34,168 nt of DNA from Kineococcus siccus (GTDB lineage Bacteria > Actinomycetota > Actinomycetes > Actinomycetales > Kineococcaceae), in assembly GCF_009906795.1 (NCBI RefSeq), contig NZ_JAAALN010000017.1, positions 1 to 34,168 of the forward strand. Direction: 5' to 3'. The notes under the pieces were generated by a model that did no database searches, had not been told where the DNA came from, and saw nothing but the letters and a program-made list of their open reading frames with translations. Positions 24,912-33,115 of this stretch are shown one piece after another; position 1 is the stretch's first letter, and each line of letters begins with the position of its first letter. The position numbers and the translations under genes were made by a program.

Positions 24912-26663
24912 TCAGGCCCCGAGCTCGATGCTCCCGCCGGGGATCGCCTCGAGCAGCGCCCTCGTGTAGTCCTGCCGGGGCGCCTCGAAGACCTGGTCGG
25001 TCGGGGCGGCCTCGACGACCTTGCCGTTCTGCATCACGACGACGTCGTCGGCGATCTGCCGCACGACCGCGAGGTCGTGGGTGATGAACAGGTACGTCAG
25101 CCCCAGCTCCGCCTGCAGGTCGTTGAGCAGCGTGAGGATCTGGCCCTGCACCAGCACGTCGAGCGCGCTGACGGCCTCGTCGCACACGACGACCTCGGGG
25201 TGCAGCGCCAGCGCGCGGGCGATCGCGACCCGCTGGCGCTGCCCGCCGGACAGCTCGTTGGGGAAGCGCCGCATGGACGACGCGGGGAGCGCGACCTTCT
25301 CGAGCAGGTCCCGGACCCGGGCCTCGCGCGACTTCGCGTCCCCGATGCCGTGCACCCGCAGGGGTTCCTCGACGACGCGGTAGATGCTGTAGGTCGGGTC
25401 CAGCGACGCGTAGGGGTTTTGGAAGATCGGCTGCACGCGGCGCCGGAAGTCGAACGCCTGGCGCTTGTCCAGGGTCGTGATGTCGACGCCGTCGAAGGTG
25501 ACGCGGCCCTCGGTGACGGGGATGAGGTTGAGGACCATCTGCGCCACGGTCGACTTGCCCGACCCGGACTCCCCCACGATCGCCGTGGTGGTGCCGCGGC
25601 GCACCGCGAAGCTCACGTCGTCCACGGCCCGCAGCTTCTCGCCGCGGGGCCCTGCCCCGCGGATCGTGAAGACCTTCGTCAGGTTCTCGACGCGGATGAC
25701 GTCCTGCGTCGCCCGCTCCGTGTCCGGCAGGTCCGCGACGGCCTCGGCCACCGTGATCTCGTGCGCCTCGACCGCGGCCTTCTCCGCCTGGCGCACGATG
25801 CCCGCGCGGACCACCGACGACTCCAGCCGGCGCGAGGCCAGCGACGGCGCCGCCGCGACGAGCCGCTGCGTGTAGGGGTGCTGCGGGCGCTGCAGGATCT
25901 CCAGCGCCGGTCCCGACTCGACGACCTGGCCCTTGTACATGACGACGAGGTGCTCGGCGCGCTCCGCCGCGAGCCCCAGGTCGTGGGTGATGAGGAGCAC
26001 CGCGGTGCCGAGCGAGGTGGTCAGGGACTCGAGGTGGTCCAGGATCTGCCGCTGCACGGTCACGTCCAGCGCGGAGGTCGGCTCGTCGGCGATCAGCAGC
26101 CTCGGCCGCGAGGCCAGGCCGATCGCGATGAGCGCGCGCTGGCGCATCCCGCCCGAGAACTCGTGGGGGAACTGCTTGGCCCGGCGCTCGGCGTCGCCCA
26201 GGCCCGCCTCCTTGAGCAGCTCGGCGGCGCGCGCCTTGGCCGACACGCCCTTGTCGAGACCGTTGGCGCGCAGGGCCTCCCGCACCTGGAACCCGACGGT
26301 CCAGACCGGGTTCAGGTTCGACATCGGGTCCTGCGGGACCATGCCGATCGAGGAGCCGCGCAGCCCGACGAACTCCCGGCGGCTGGCGTGGGCGATGTCG
26401 CGCCCGTCGAGCAGGACCTCGCCGCGCGTGACGCGGCCGGTCCCGGGCAGCAGGCCGATGACGGCCTGCGCGGTCGTGGACTTGCCGGAGCCGGACTCGC
26501 CCACGATCGCGACCGTCTGGCCCGCGTGGACCGTGAGGCTCGCGCCGCGGACGGCGTGGACGTCGCGGCCGTTGGAGCGGAAGTCCACGTGCAGGTCCCG
26601 GACCTGCAGCAGCGGGGTGCCCGTGGCGGCGGCGTCCCTCGCGGTGGTGTCTCGGGGGCTCAT
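24912..26663 (-). CDS. Fused double ABC ATPase of a peptide/nickel-type importer (DppD-DppF)
   Basis: A 583-residue cytoplasmic ATPase with two complete nucleotide-binding domains, energising the adjacent permeases. Domain 1: Walker A GESGSGKS (Lys61), Q-loop MVPQDP, signature FSGGMRQRALIA, Walker B LLIADEPTSALD, and HPYTQRLVAAAPSL of the oligopeptide/dipeptide C-terminal motif. Domain 2: Walker A with Lys370, Q-loop IFQNPYASLDP, signature LSGGQRQRVAIARAL, Walker B VVVCDEAVSALD (DEA rather than DEP) and QDYTRALLEAIPG. A linker of about 60 residues joins them. In many bacteria these are two genes. The ATG at 26663 overlaps the upstream permease stop (ATGA). Confidence 0.93.
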   Translation of the reverse strand: MSPRDTTARDAAATGTPLLQVRDLHVDFRSNGRDVHAVRGASLTVHAGQTVAIVGESGSGKSTTAQAVIGLLPGTGRVTRGEVLLDGRDIAHASRREFVGLRGSSIGMVPQDPMSNLNPVWTVGFQVREALRANGLDKGVSAKARAAELLKEAGLGDAERRAKQFPHEFSGGMRQRALIAIGLASRPRLLIADEPTSALDVTVQRQILDHLESLTTSLGTAVLLITHDLGLAAERAEHLVVMYKGQVVESGPALEILQRPQHPYTQRLVAAAPSLASRRLESSVVRAGIVRQAEKAAVEAHEITVAEAVADLPDTERATQDVIRVENLTKVFTIRGAGPRGEKLRAVDDVSFAVRRGTTTAIVGESGSGKSTVAQMVLNLIPVTEGRVTFDGVDITTLDKRQAFDFRRRVQPIFQNPYASLDPTYSIYRVVEEPLRVHGIGDAKSREARVRDLLEKVALPASSMRRFPNELSGGQRQRVAIARALALHPEVVVCDEAVSALDVLVQGQILTLLNDLQAELGLTYLFITHDLAVVRQIADDVVVMQNGKVVEAAPTDQVFEAPRQDYTRALLEAIPGGSIELGA

Positions 26664-27607
26664 CGGGTCCGCGCCTTCGGGTCCAGGGCGTCGCGCACGA
26701 CGTCGCCGAGCATGATGAAGCTGAGGACGGTGATCGACAGCGCGCCGGCCGGCCAGAACAGCACCTGCGGGGCGCTGCGCAGGGAGGTCTGCGCGGCGCT
26801 GATGTCGCCACCCCAGGAGACGATGCTGGAGGGCAGGCCGACGCCGAGGTAGCTCAGCGTCGCCTCGGCCGCGATGAACGTGCCGAGCGAGATCGTCGCG
26901 ATGACGATGACCGGTCCGAGCGCGTTCGGCACGACGTGCCGGACGAGCACCTGGACCCGGCTCAGCCCCAGCGCCCGGGCCGCCGTCACGAACTCCGCGC
27001 TGCGCGTCTGGAGCACCGATCCGCGCATGATGCGGGCCGTCTGCGGCCACGCGAAGAGCGAGAGCACCAGCGAGACCGTCAGCGTCGAGCGCGACTGCAG
27101 CGAGGTGATGAGGACGATCGCCCCGAGGACCAGCGGCACCGCGAAGAAGATGTCCGAGATGCGCGACAGGAGCGCGTCCCAGATGCCGCCGTAGTACCCG
27201 GCGACCGCGCCGACGACCCCGCCGACGATGGTGACGATGACCGTGGACAGCAGCCCCACGACGACCGAGGCGCGCGCGCCGTAGATCGTGCGGGCGTAGA
27301 CGTCCTCGCCGAGGCGCGTGAACCCGAAGGGGTGGCCCTCGCGCGGGTCGCCCAGGCTGTCGGCCAGGGTCTGGAAGCGCGGGTCCGTCGAGGTGAACAG
27401 CGACGGGACGGCCGCGACGACGACGACCAGCGCGATCAGCACGACCGACGCCCAGAACAGCGGACGGCGCCGCAGCTGCCGCCAGGCCTCGCCCCACTGG
27501 CTCGACGGGGGTGCGGAGTCGTCGACGGCGTCGACGGCCCGCAGCGGGGTCTCCTCCAGCGGCGCGACGAAGTGCTCCTGGCCGGGACGCACGGTGGTGT
27601 CAGACAT
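26660..27607 (-). CDS. Peptide-type ABC transporter permease (DppC/OppC-like)
   Basis: A 315-residue inner permease subunit. A cytoplasmic N-terminus of about 45 residues leads to the first helix FWASVVLIALVVVVAAVPSLF, then the OppC N-terminal segment HPFGFTRLGEDVYARTIYGARASVVVG, five more helices and the ATPase-coupling EAA-type loop EFVTAARALGLSRVQVLVRHVVPN. It forms the channel with DppB. ATG at 27607 overlaps the dppB stop by 8 bases; its own stop overlaps the ATPase start by 4. All the permease and ATPase genes are therefore translationally coupled. Confidence 0.94.
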   Translation of the reverse strand: MSDTTVRPGQEHFVAPLEETPLRAVDAVDDSAPPSSQWGEAWRQLRRRPLFWASVVLIALVVVVAAVPSLFTSTDPRFQTLADSLGDPREGHPFGFTRLGEDVYARTIYGARASVVVGLLSTVIVTIVGGVVGAVAGYYGGIWDALLSRISDIFFAVPLVLGAIVLITSLQSRSTLTVSLVLSLFAWPQTARIMRGSVLQTRSAEFVTAARALGLSRVQVLVRHVVPNALGPVIVIATISLGTFIAAEATLSYLGVGLPSSIVSWGGDISAAQTSLRSAPQVLFWPAGALSITVLSFIMLGDVVRDALDPKARTR

Positions 27608-28526
27608 AGCGGATCCTGGGGTCGAGGACGGCGTACAGGAGGTCGACGAGGAGGTTGACCACCAGGTAGATGACCACCAGCACGGTGACGAAGGCGACGA
27701 CCGTCGCGCCCTCGGTCCGGATGATCGCCTGGTACAGCGTGCCGCCGACCCCGGGGATGTTGAAGATGCCCTCCGTGACGACCGCGCCGGCCATCAGGCC
27801 GCCGACGTCGGTGCCCAGGAACGTGACGACCGGGATCAGGGAGTTGCGCAGCACGTGCACCGACAGGACGCGGCCGGGCGTCAGCCCCTTCGCCGTCGCG
27901 GTGCGCACGTGGTCGGCCGTGAGGTTCTCCGCGACCGAGTTCCGCGTGAGCCGCAGGACGTAGGCGAAGGACACAGACCCGAGGACGATGCCCGGAATGA
28001 TGAGCTGGCCCCAGGTGGGGTCCGGGCCCACCGAGGCCTTGATCCACTGCAGCTTCTCGGCGAAGACGTAGCGCGCGACGAACCCGATGACGAAGATCGG
28101 GACCGCGATGACGAGCAGCGACGCGAACAGCGACAGGGAGTCGAACCACCCGCCGCGGCGCAGCCCGGCCAGCAGGCCGACCACGATCCCGAGCACGGCC
28201 TCGACGATGATGGCCACGACGGTCAGGCGGATGGTGACGGGGAACGCCCGCGCCATCACGTCGATGACGGGCTGCCCCGAGAAGGTGTTCCCCAGGTCGA
28301 GGGTGAAGACGCCCTTGAGGAAGAGCAGGTACTGGATCAGGAACGGCTGGTCCAGGTGGTACTGCGCCCGCAGCTGGGCGGCGACGCCCGGGTTCACGGG
28401 CTTGTCCCCGAACAGCGCGGCGATCGGGTCACCCGGGAGCAGGAAGACCATCGCGTAGATCAGCAGCGTCGCGCCGACGAACACGGGGATCATCTGCAGC
28501 AAGCGCCGCCCGATGTAGAAACCCAT
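27600..28526 (-). CDS. Peptide-type ABC transporter permease (DppB/OppB-like)
   Basis: A 308-residue permease beginning GFYIGRRLLQMIPVFVGATLLIYAMVFLLPGDP, the standard DppB N-terminal helix with the PGDP motif, then YHLDQPFLIQYLLFLKGVFTLDLG and the EAA-type coupling loop DHVRTATAKGLTPGRVLSVHVLRN. The segment GGLMAGAVVTEGIFNIPGVG is family-typical. Six helices are expected. GGAGGAGG lies 6 bases ahead of the ATG at 28526. It is separated from the binding-protein gene by 125 bases containing a strong hairpin. Confidence 0.95.
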   Translation of the reverse strand: MGFYIGRRLLQMIPVFVGATLLIYAMVFLLPGDPIAALFGDKPVNPGVAAQLRAQYHLDQPFLIQYLLFLKGVFTLDLGNTFSGQPVIDVMARAFPVTIRLTVVAIIVEAVLGIVVGLLAGLRRGGWFDSLSLFASLLVIAVPIFVIGFVARYVFAEKLQWIKASVGPDPTWGQLIIPGIVLGSVSFAYVLRLTRNSVAENLTADHVRTATAKGLTPGRVLSVHVLRNSLIPVVTFLGTDVGGLMAGAVVTEGIFNIPGVGGTLYQAIIRTEGATVVAFVTVLVVIYLVVNLLVDLLYAVLDPRIRYV

Positions 28527-28600
28527 CCTTGGCCTCCTCCGACGGGGTCCGTCGGACCCGTCCGCTTCCTCGACCGCGCGGGCGACAGGCGCTCACGCGG

Positions 28601-28636
28601 CGGGGGTGGGCCGACCGTCAGGCCGACCCACCCCCG
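28601..28636 (-). terminator. Intercistronic hairpin between binding-protein and permease genes
   Basis: Perfect 10-base arms CGGGGGTGGG (28601-28610) and CCCACCCCCG (28627-28636), extended inward by six positions with two mismatches, loop GTCA (28617-28620). It starts 15 bases past the stop of the binding-protein gene. The usual role of such a structure is to protect the 3' end of the abundant binding-protein mRNA and let only part of the transcription continue into the permease genes. Confidence 0.75.
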
Positions 28637-28651
28637 TCGTGCAGGCCCTGG

Positions 28652-30352
28652 TCAGGCCTGCTTGGTGATCGCGTCGTAGATCGGGACGCTGTTCCAGCCG
28701 AACTTGACGTCGGCGACGCCCTCCCCGTACCCGCCGGAGGCGTTGGAGTACCAGAGGGGGATGGCCGGGAGGTCCTGGAACAGGATCTCCTGCGCCTGCT
28801 GCAGCAGCTTCTGCGAGGCCTCGGCGTCCGTCTCGGCGGCGGCCTGCTTCAGCAGCGCGTCGAAGGCGGGGTTGGAGTAGTCGCCGTCGTTCGAGCCCGC
28901 ACCGGTCGCGTAGATGGGCGCGAGGAAGTTGTACAGGCCGGGGTAGTCGGCCTGCCAGCCCGTCCGGAACGCACCCTTGATCGTGCGGTCGGTGACGTCG
29001 GAGCGCAGCTGCGCGAACGTCGCGTACGGCGCGCCCTCGGCCTGGATCCCCAGCGTCTGGCGGATGCTCGCGGTCGTGGCGTCGACCCAGGTCTGGTGCC
29101 CGCCGTCGGAGTTGTAGCCGATGGTGAACGTGCCCGTGTAGGGCGCGATCGCCTCGGCCTGCGCCCACAGGGCCTTGGCCTTGGCCGCGTCGAAGGCGAG
29201 GACCTCGTTGCCCGGGATGGACTCGGAGTACCCGGCGATGACGGGGGACGTGAAGTCCTTGGCCGGCGTGCGGGTGTCCTGGAAGACGGCCTTGCAGATG
29301 GAGGGCCGGTCGATGGCGTAGGAGATCGCCTGACGACGCAGCTTGCCCTCGTCGCCCTGGAAGTTGGCGAGCCCCTGCGGGATCGTGAACGACTGGAAGA
29401 CGGCGGCCGGCTGGTTGACGGCCCGGTCGCCCAGGTCGGACTCGAAGGTCGCGAGCGCGCTGTCCGGCACCTGGTCGAGGGTGTCGAGGTTGCCCGACTG
29501 CAGGTCGGAGTACGCCGTGTCCAGGCTGGCGTAGAAGATGATGTTGAGACCACCGTTCTTCGCCTTGCGGCCGCCGGTGTAGGTGTCGTTCACGACGAGG
29601 TCGATGCGCTCGTTGTGCTTCCAGGCCCCGGTCTGCGCGAGCTTGTACGGGCCGTTGCCGACCGGGTTCTCGCCGAAGGCCTTGATGTCGGTGAGGGCCG
29701 AGGCGGGCAGCGGGTAGAAGGCCGAGTAGCCCAGCCGCAGCGGGAAGTCGGACTCCGGCTGGGTCAGCGCGACCGTGAAGGTGGTGTCGTCGACGACCTT
29801 GAGGCCGGACATGGTCTGCGCGGTCGGCGGCTCGGTGTTGACCTCGGCGTAGCCCTGGATCGGCTCGAAGAAGTAGCTGCTCAGCTGGGCGTTGGTGACC
29901 AGCGCGCCGTAGTTCCAGGCGTCCACGAACGAGCTCGCGGTGACCGGGGTGCCGTCCGAGAACGTCTGGCCGGCCTTGATCTTGATCGTGTAGTTCTGCG
30001 CGTCGGTCGAGTCGATCGACTCGGCCACGTCGTTCACGGGCTTGCCGTCGGCCTGGTAGAAGACCAGACCCGCGAAGATCGCGTCGAGGATCTTGCCGCC
30101 GCTGGTCTCGTTGGTGTTCGTGGGCACCAGCGGGTTCTGCGGCTCACCGCCCCACGCGGTGACGGGCTCGGTCGAGGTGCCGCCGCTGCTGGAGGCGCCA
30201 CCCGAGGGCTCCTCGTCGTTGCCGCCGCACGCGCTGAGCGCGAGCAGGGCCGCGGCGCCGAGGGCGCCCCTCAGACCGTCGCGGCGGGAGAGGACCGGGC
30301 CGCCGACCCGGCCGATGCGCAGGGGCTTGCCGTCCGTCTGGAAGCTGCTCAA
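28652..30352 (-). CDS. Peptide-type ABC transporter substrate-binding lipoprotein (SBP family 5)
   Basis: A 566-residue extracytoplasmic solute-binding protein. The start is a TTG at 30352: GGAGGA sits 8 bases upstream and in-frame alternatives upstream lack one. Residues 22-42 read SRRDGLRGALGAAALLALSA with Cys42 next, so twin arginines (23-24) precede a lipobox (LSAC), consistent with Tat export of a lipoprotein. A Gly/Ser-rich linker follows. The mature part has the family-5 features: DAIFAGLVFYQADGKPVNDVAES, YTIKIKAGQTFSDGTPVTASSF, NPVGNGPYKL and RRQAISYAIDRPSIC. The C-terminus with LPAIPLWYSNASGG is typical of oligopeptide binders. First gene of the dpp/opp-like operon. Confidence 0.94.
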   Translation of the reverse strand: MSSFQTDGKPLRIGRVGGPVLSRRDGLRGALGAAALLALSACGGNDEEPSGGASSSGGTSTEPVTAWGGEPQNPLVPTNTNETSGGKILDAIFAGLVFYQADGKPVNDVAESIDSTDAQNYTIKIKAGQTFSDGTPVTASSFVDAWNYGALVTNAQLSSYFFEPIQGYAEVNTEPPTAQTMSGLKVVDDTTFTVALTQPESDFPLRLGYSAFYPLPASALTDIKAFGENPVGNGPYKLAQTGAWKHNERIDLVVNDTYTGGRKAKNGGLNIIFYASLDTAYSDLQSGNLDTLDQVPDSALATFESDLGDRAVNQPAAVFQSFTIPQGLANFQGDEGKLRRQAISYAIDRPSICKAVFQDTRTPAKDFTSPVIAGYSESIPGNEVLAFDAAKAKALWAQAEAIAPYTGTFTIGYNSDGGHQTWVDATTASIRQTLGIQAEGAPYATFAQLRSDVTDRTIKGAFRTGWQADYPGLYNFLAPIYATGAGSNDGDYSNPAFDALLKQAAAETDAEASQKLLQQAQEILFQDLPAIPLWYSNASGGYGEGVADVKFGWNSVPIYDAITKQA

Positions 30353-30381
30353 GGTGGAACTCCTCCTGTGGCACGTCAGCA

Positions 30382-30422
30382 TGGTCACGATGACCAGGCG
30401 TGGGGACTCCTGCCAGGCAGGA
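30382..30422. promoter_or_regulatory. Two dyads in the leader of the peptide transporter operon
   Basis: TGGTCA-N3-TGACCA occupies 30382-30396 and TCCTGCC-A-GGCAGGA occupies 30408-30422. Both lie between the probable promoter and the TTG start; the first ends about 15 bases from the Shine-Dalgarno (30361-30366). TGGTC...GACCA half-sites resemble those of GntR/HutC-type regulators such as DasR, although the spacing here is different. Either operators or RNA hairpins. Confidence 0.5.
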
Positions 30423-30447
30423 TGTCCACCTAGAACGATCGGGCAGA

Positions 30448-30453
30448 ACGCTA
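30448..30453 (-). promoter_or_regulatory. Candidate -10 box of the peptide transporter operon
   Basis: Minus strand TAGCGT (30453-30448) preceded by TGT (an extended TG-N form) in an unusually A/T-rich patch. It would give a leader of about 90 bases holding both dyads and the ribosome binding site. No strong -35. Confidence 0.4.
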
Positions 30454-30672
30454 ACACTTCACCAACACTGGTCCGGCCCGTCTCGGCGCCCTGGTTCCCG
30501 GCGCGTCACCGGCCCACCGGACCCCCGAGGACCGCGGGCGTGCGGGGTCGCGGGCTGTGAAGGCCGTTCGCGCACGGTACACAATCGCCCAGGGCAACAG
30601 GTGACGAACGTGTTGCGGTCCGGTCTCCCTGCGCACGTCCCCAGGCGGTCACCAGTCGTCACCAGGCTGCGC
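30454..30672. other. Non-coding region between ychF and the peptide transporter operon
   Basis: No gene is supported in 30353-30672. Close to the ychF stop two tandem 10-base units begin GTCACCAG (30648-30655 and 30658-30665), and GGTGAC (30600-30605) is the same motif inverted. An A/T-rich pocket, GGTACACAATCG, lies around 30577-30589 and might be another promoter element. A terminator for ychF is not obvious. Confidence 0.35.
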
Positions 30673-31758
30673 TCAGACGTTGAAGCGGAACTCGACCACG
30701 TCCCCGTCGGCCATGACGTACTCCTTGCCCTCGATGCGGACCTTCCCCTGCGCCTTGGCCTCGGCCATCGAGCCCGCCGCGACGAGGTCGTCGAAGCTGA
30801 CGACCTCGGCCTTGATGAAGCCGCGCTGGAAGTCGGTGTGGATGACGCCCGCGGCCTGCGGGGCGGTCCAGCCCCGGCGGATGGTCCAGGCGCGCGACTC
30901 CTTGGGGCCGGCCGTCAGGTAGGTCTGCAGGCCCAGCGTCGCGAAGCCCACGCGGGCCAGCTGGTCCAGGCCCGACTCGGTCTGCCCGACGCTCGCGAGC
31001 AGCTCGGCCGCCTCGTCGGGCTCCAGCTCCACGAGCTCCGACTCCAGCTTGGCGTCGAGGAAGACGGCCTCGGCGGGGGCGACGATCGCGCGCAGCTCGT
31101 CCTTGCGGGCCTCGTCGGTCAGCACGGTCTCGTCCACGTTGAAGACGTAGATGAAGGGCTTGGTCGTCAGCAGCCCCAGCTCCTTGAGCAGGGGCACGTC
31201 GACGTCGTCCTTCGCCGTGGCCGCGTAGAGGGTGCGCCCGTCGTCCAGCACGGCCTGGGCGGCGACGGCGGCCCTGAGCACGGCCGGGTCGGCCTTCTTG
31301 CCCTTGACCTCCTTCTCCAGGCGGGGCACGGCGCGCTCCAGGGTCTGCATGTCCGCGAGCACGAGCTCGGTGTGCACCGTGGCGATGTCGTCGGCCGGGT
31401 CGACCGCGCCCGCGACGTGCACGACGTCGGGGTCGGCGAAGGCGCGGGTCACCTGGCAGATGGCGTCCGCCTCGCGGATGGTGGCGAGGAACTTGTTGCC
31501 CAGGCCCTCGCCCTCGCTGGCGCCCTTGACGATGCCGGCGATGTCGACGAAGGACACGACGGCCGGGACGACCTTCTCGCTGGAGTGCAGCTCCGCGAGC
31601 CGGCCGAGGCGCTCGTCCGGCAGCGGCACGATCCCCACGTTGGGCTCGATCGTCGCGAACGGGTAGTTCGCGGCGAGCACGTCGTTCTTCGTGAGCGCGT
31701 TGAAGAGGGTGGACTTGCCGACGTTGGGCAGTCCGACGATGCCGATGGTGAGGGCCAC
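30673..31758 (-). CDS. ychF: Redox-regulated ATPase YchF (Obg family, OLA1 type)
   Basis: A 361-residue P-loop protein of the Obg family that prefers ATP and associates with ribosomes. It has G1 GLPNVGKST (about 9-17), the NYPFATIEPNVG switch region, DIAGIVKGASEGEGLGNKFL (G3 region) and the altered G4 FNVDE that explains the loss of GTP specificity. A coiled-coil insertion (LEKEVKGKKADPAVLRAAVAA) and a C-terminal TGS domain (VIHTDFQRGFIKAEV) complete the usual layout. Start GTG at 31758: TAGGGT lies 9 bases upstream and there is no ribosome binding site. M. tuberculosis Rv1112 is the counterpart, near ispH. Confidence 0.97.
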   Translation of the reverse strand: MALTIGIVGLPNVGKSTLFNALTKNDVLAANYPFATIEPNVGIVPLPDERLGRLAELHSSEKVVPAVVSFVDIAGIVKGASEGEGLGNKFLATIREADAICQVTRAFADPDVVHVAGAVDPADDIATVHTELVLADMQTLERAVPRLEKEVKGKKADPAVLRAAVAAQAVLDDGRTLYAATAKDDVDVPLLKELGLLTTKPFIYVFNVDETVLTDEARKDELRAIVAPAEAVFLDAKLESELVELEPDEAAELLASVGQTESGLDQLARVGFATLGLQTYLTAGPKESRAWTIRRGWTAPQAAGVIHTDFQRGFIKAEVVSFDDLVAAGSMAEAKAQGKVRIEGKEYVMADGDVVEFRFNV

Positions 31759-31767
31759 GGGTACAGG

Positions 31768-31773
31768 ACCCTA
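31768..31773 (-). promoter_or_regulatory. -10 box of the ychF promoter
   Basis: Minus strand TAGGGT (31773-31768) with 9 bases to the GTG of ychF. The two extra bases relative to dapD/dapE imply a leader of zero to about three bases. Confidence 0.5.
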
Positions 31774-31887
31774 CCCGCGCGGCGCGGCCGGGCCTGCCGC
31801 GCCGCGTCCGCCCGCCCGCGTCGCCCGCGTCCGCGCCGGGCCCGGGCGAGGCCGCCGTGTCGCGCGGGGCCTGTCGGCGGCGGCTGG

Positions 31888-31893
31888 CACAGT
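31888..31893 (+). promoter_or_regulatory. Possible weak -10 box for rmuC
   Basis: CACAGT (31888-31893) is 7 bases before the ATG of rmuC, the spacing used by the TAGGGT genes here. The first position is C rather than T, so support is weak; no Shine-Dalgarno is visible. Confidence 0.3.
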
Positions 31894-31900
31894 CCGCGGC

Positions 31901-33115
31901 ATGGACGTCCGCACCTCCCTGCTCGCGCTGGCGACCCTGCTGCTGGGCACCCTGCTGCTCGGCGCCGCGCTGGGGGCCCTCGTCGCGCGCTGGGGCCTGC
32001 GGGCCGCGGCCGCCCCCGAGGGCGCCGCGCTGCGCGCCGAGCGGGACCTGCTGCGCGCGCGCGTCGGGGAGCTGGAGGACCGCGCCGGCCAGGAGCGCCG
32101 CCTGAGCGCGGTCCTCGACCCCGTCGCGGCCTCGCTGGGGCGCGTCGAGCACCAGGTGGCCACGCTCGAGCGGGACCGCGTGGCCCAGTACGCCCGGCTC
32201 TCCGAGCAGCTGCTGGCGGTCCAGGCGGGCTCGGAGGCGCTGCGCTCGGAGACCGCGAGCCTCGCCGGCGCGCTGCGGGCCTCCAGCTCGCGCGGCTCGT
32301 GGGGCGAGGTGCAGCTGCGCCGCGTCGTGGAGCACGCCGGGATGCTCGACCGCGTCGACTTCGCCGAGCAGGTGCCGCTGACGACCCGCTCCGGGCGCGC
32401 GGTGCGCCCGGACCTGGTCGTCACCCTGCCCGGCGGCAAGCACGTCGTGGTCGACGCCAAGGCCCCCCTCGCCGCCTTCCTGCGCGCGGGCGAGGCGGCC
32501 GACGACCTGGGGCGCCGGGCGCAGCTGACCGCCCACGCGCGGGCGCTGCGCGGTCACGTCGACGCGCTGGCCGCCAAGGAGTACGCGAGCGCCGTCGAGG
32601 ACTCCCCCGACGTCGTCGTGTGCTTCATCCCCGGTGAGGCCTTCCTCGCCGCGGCGTGCGAGGCCGACCCGACGCTGCTCGAGCACGCGATGTCGCGGCG
32701 GGTCGTGCTCGCGACCCCCACGACGCTGCTCGCGCTGCTGCGCACGGTGGCCCTGACCTGGCAGCAGGACGCCGTCGCGGGGAACGCGCGGGAGCTGTTC
32801 ACGGTGGGGCGGGAGCTGTACGAGCGGCTGGGGACCCTCGGCGGCCACACCGCCAACCTCGGGCGGTCCCTGCACCGCGCGGTGGAGGACTACAACCGCT
32901 TCGTCGGCACGCTGGAGCGCCGCGTGCTCGTCTCCGCCCGCCGGATCCGCGAGCTGGACCTGGCCGACGAGGAGCTGCCCGCGGTGGGCCCGCTCGAGGA
33001 CGCCGTGCGCCCGCTCACCGCCCCCGAGCTGCTCGGGGACGGCGACGACGGTCACGGCGCCGGGGAGGGGGCCGTCCCGATCAGACGGGCGTCACGGGCA
33101 GCCGGCGGCGCTTGA
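31901..33115 (+). CDS. rmuC: DNA recombination protein RmuC homologue
   Basis: A 404-residue protein with one N-terminal membrane helix ([21 protein letters not shown]), a coiled-coil stretch (about residues 45-125, [17 protein letters not shown] and following) and the RmuC nuclease-like domain: [39 protein letters not shown] with the PD-(D/E)xK-type DAKAP, and [14 protein letters not shown]...[14 protein letters not shown]. In E. coli RmuC limits recombination at inverted repeats. The ATG at 31901 is the first in frame near the membrane helix. Its 3' end overlaps that of ispH by 35 bases on the opposite strand. A separate Gly/Asp-rich tail follows the domain. Confidence 0.9.
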   Translation: MDVRTSLLALATLLLGTLLLGAALGALVARWGLRAAAAPEGAALRAERDLLRARVGELEDRAGQERRLSAVLDPVAASLGRVEHQVATLERDRVAQYARLSEQLLAVQAGSEALRSETASLAGALRASSSRGSWGEVQLRRVVEHAGMLDRVDFAEQVPLTTRSGRAVRPDLVVTLPGGKHVVVDAKAPLAAFLRAGEAADDLGRRAQLTAHARALRGHVDALAAKEYASAVEDSPDVVVCFIPGEAFLAAACEADPTLLEHAMSRRVVLATPTTLLALLRTVALTWQQDAVAGNARELFTVGRELYERLGTLGGHTANLGRSLHRAVEDYNRFVGTLERRVLVSARRIRELDLADEELPAVGPLEDAVRPLTAPELLGDGDDGHGAGEGAVPIRRASRAAGGA

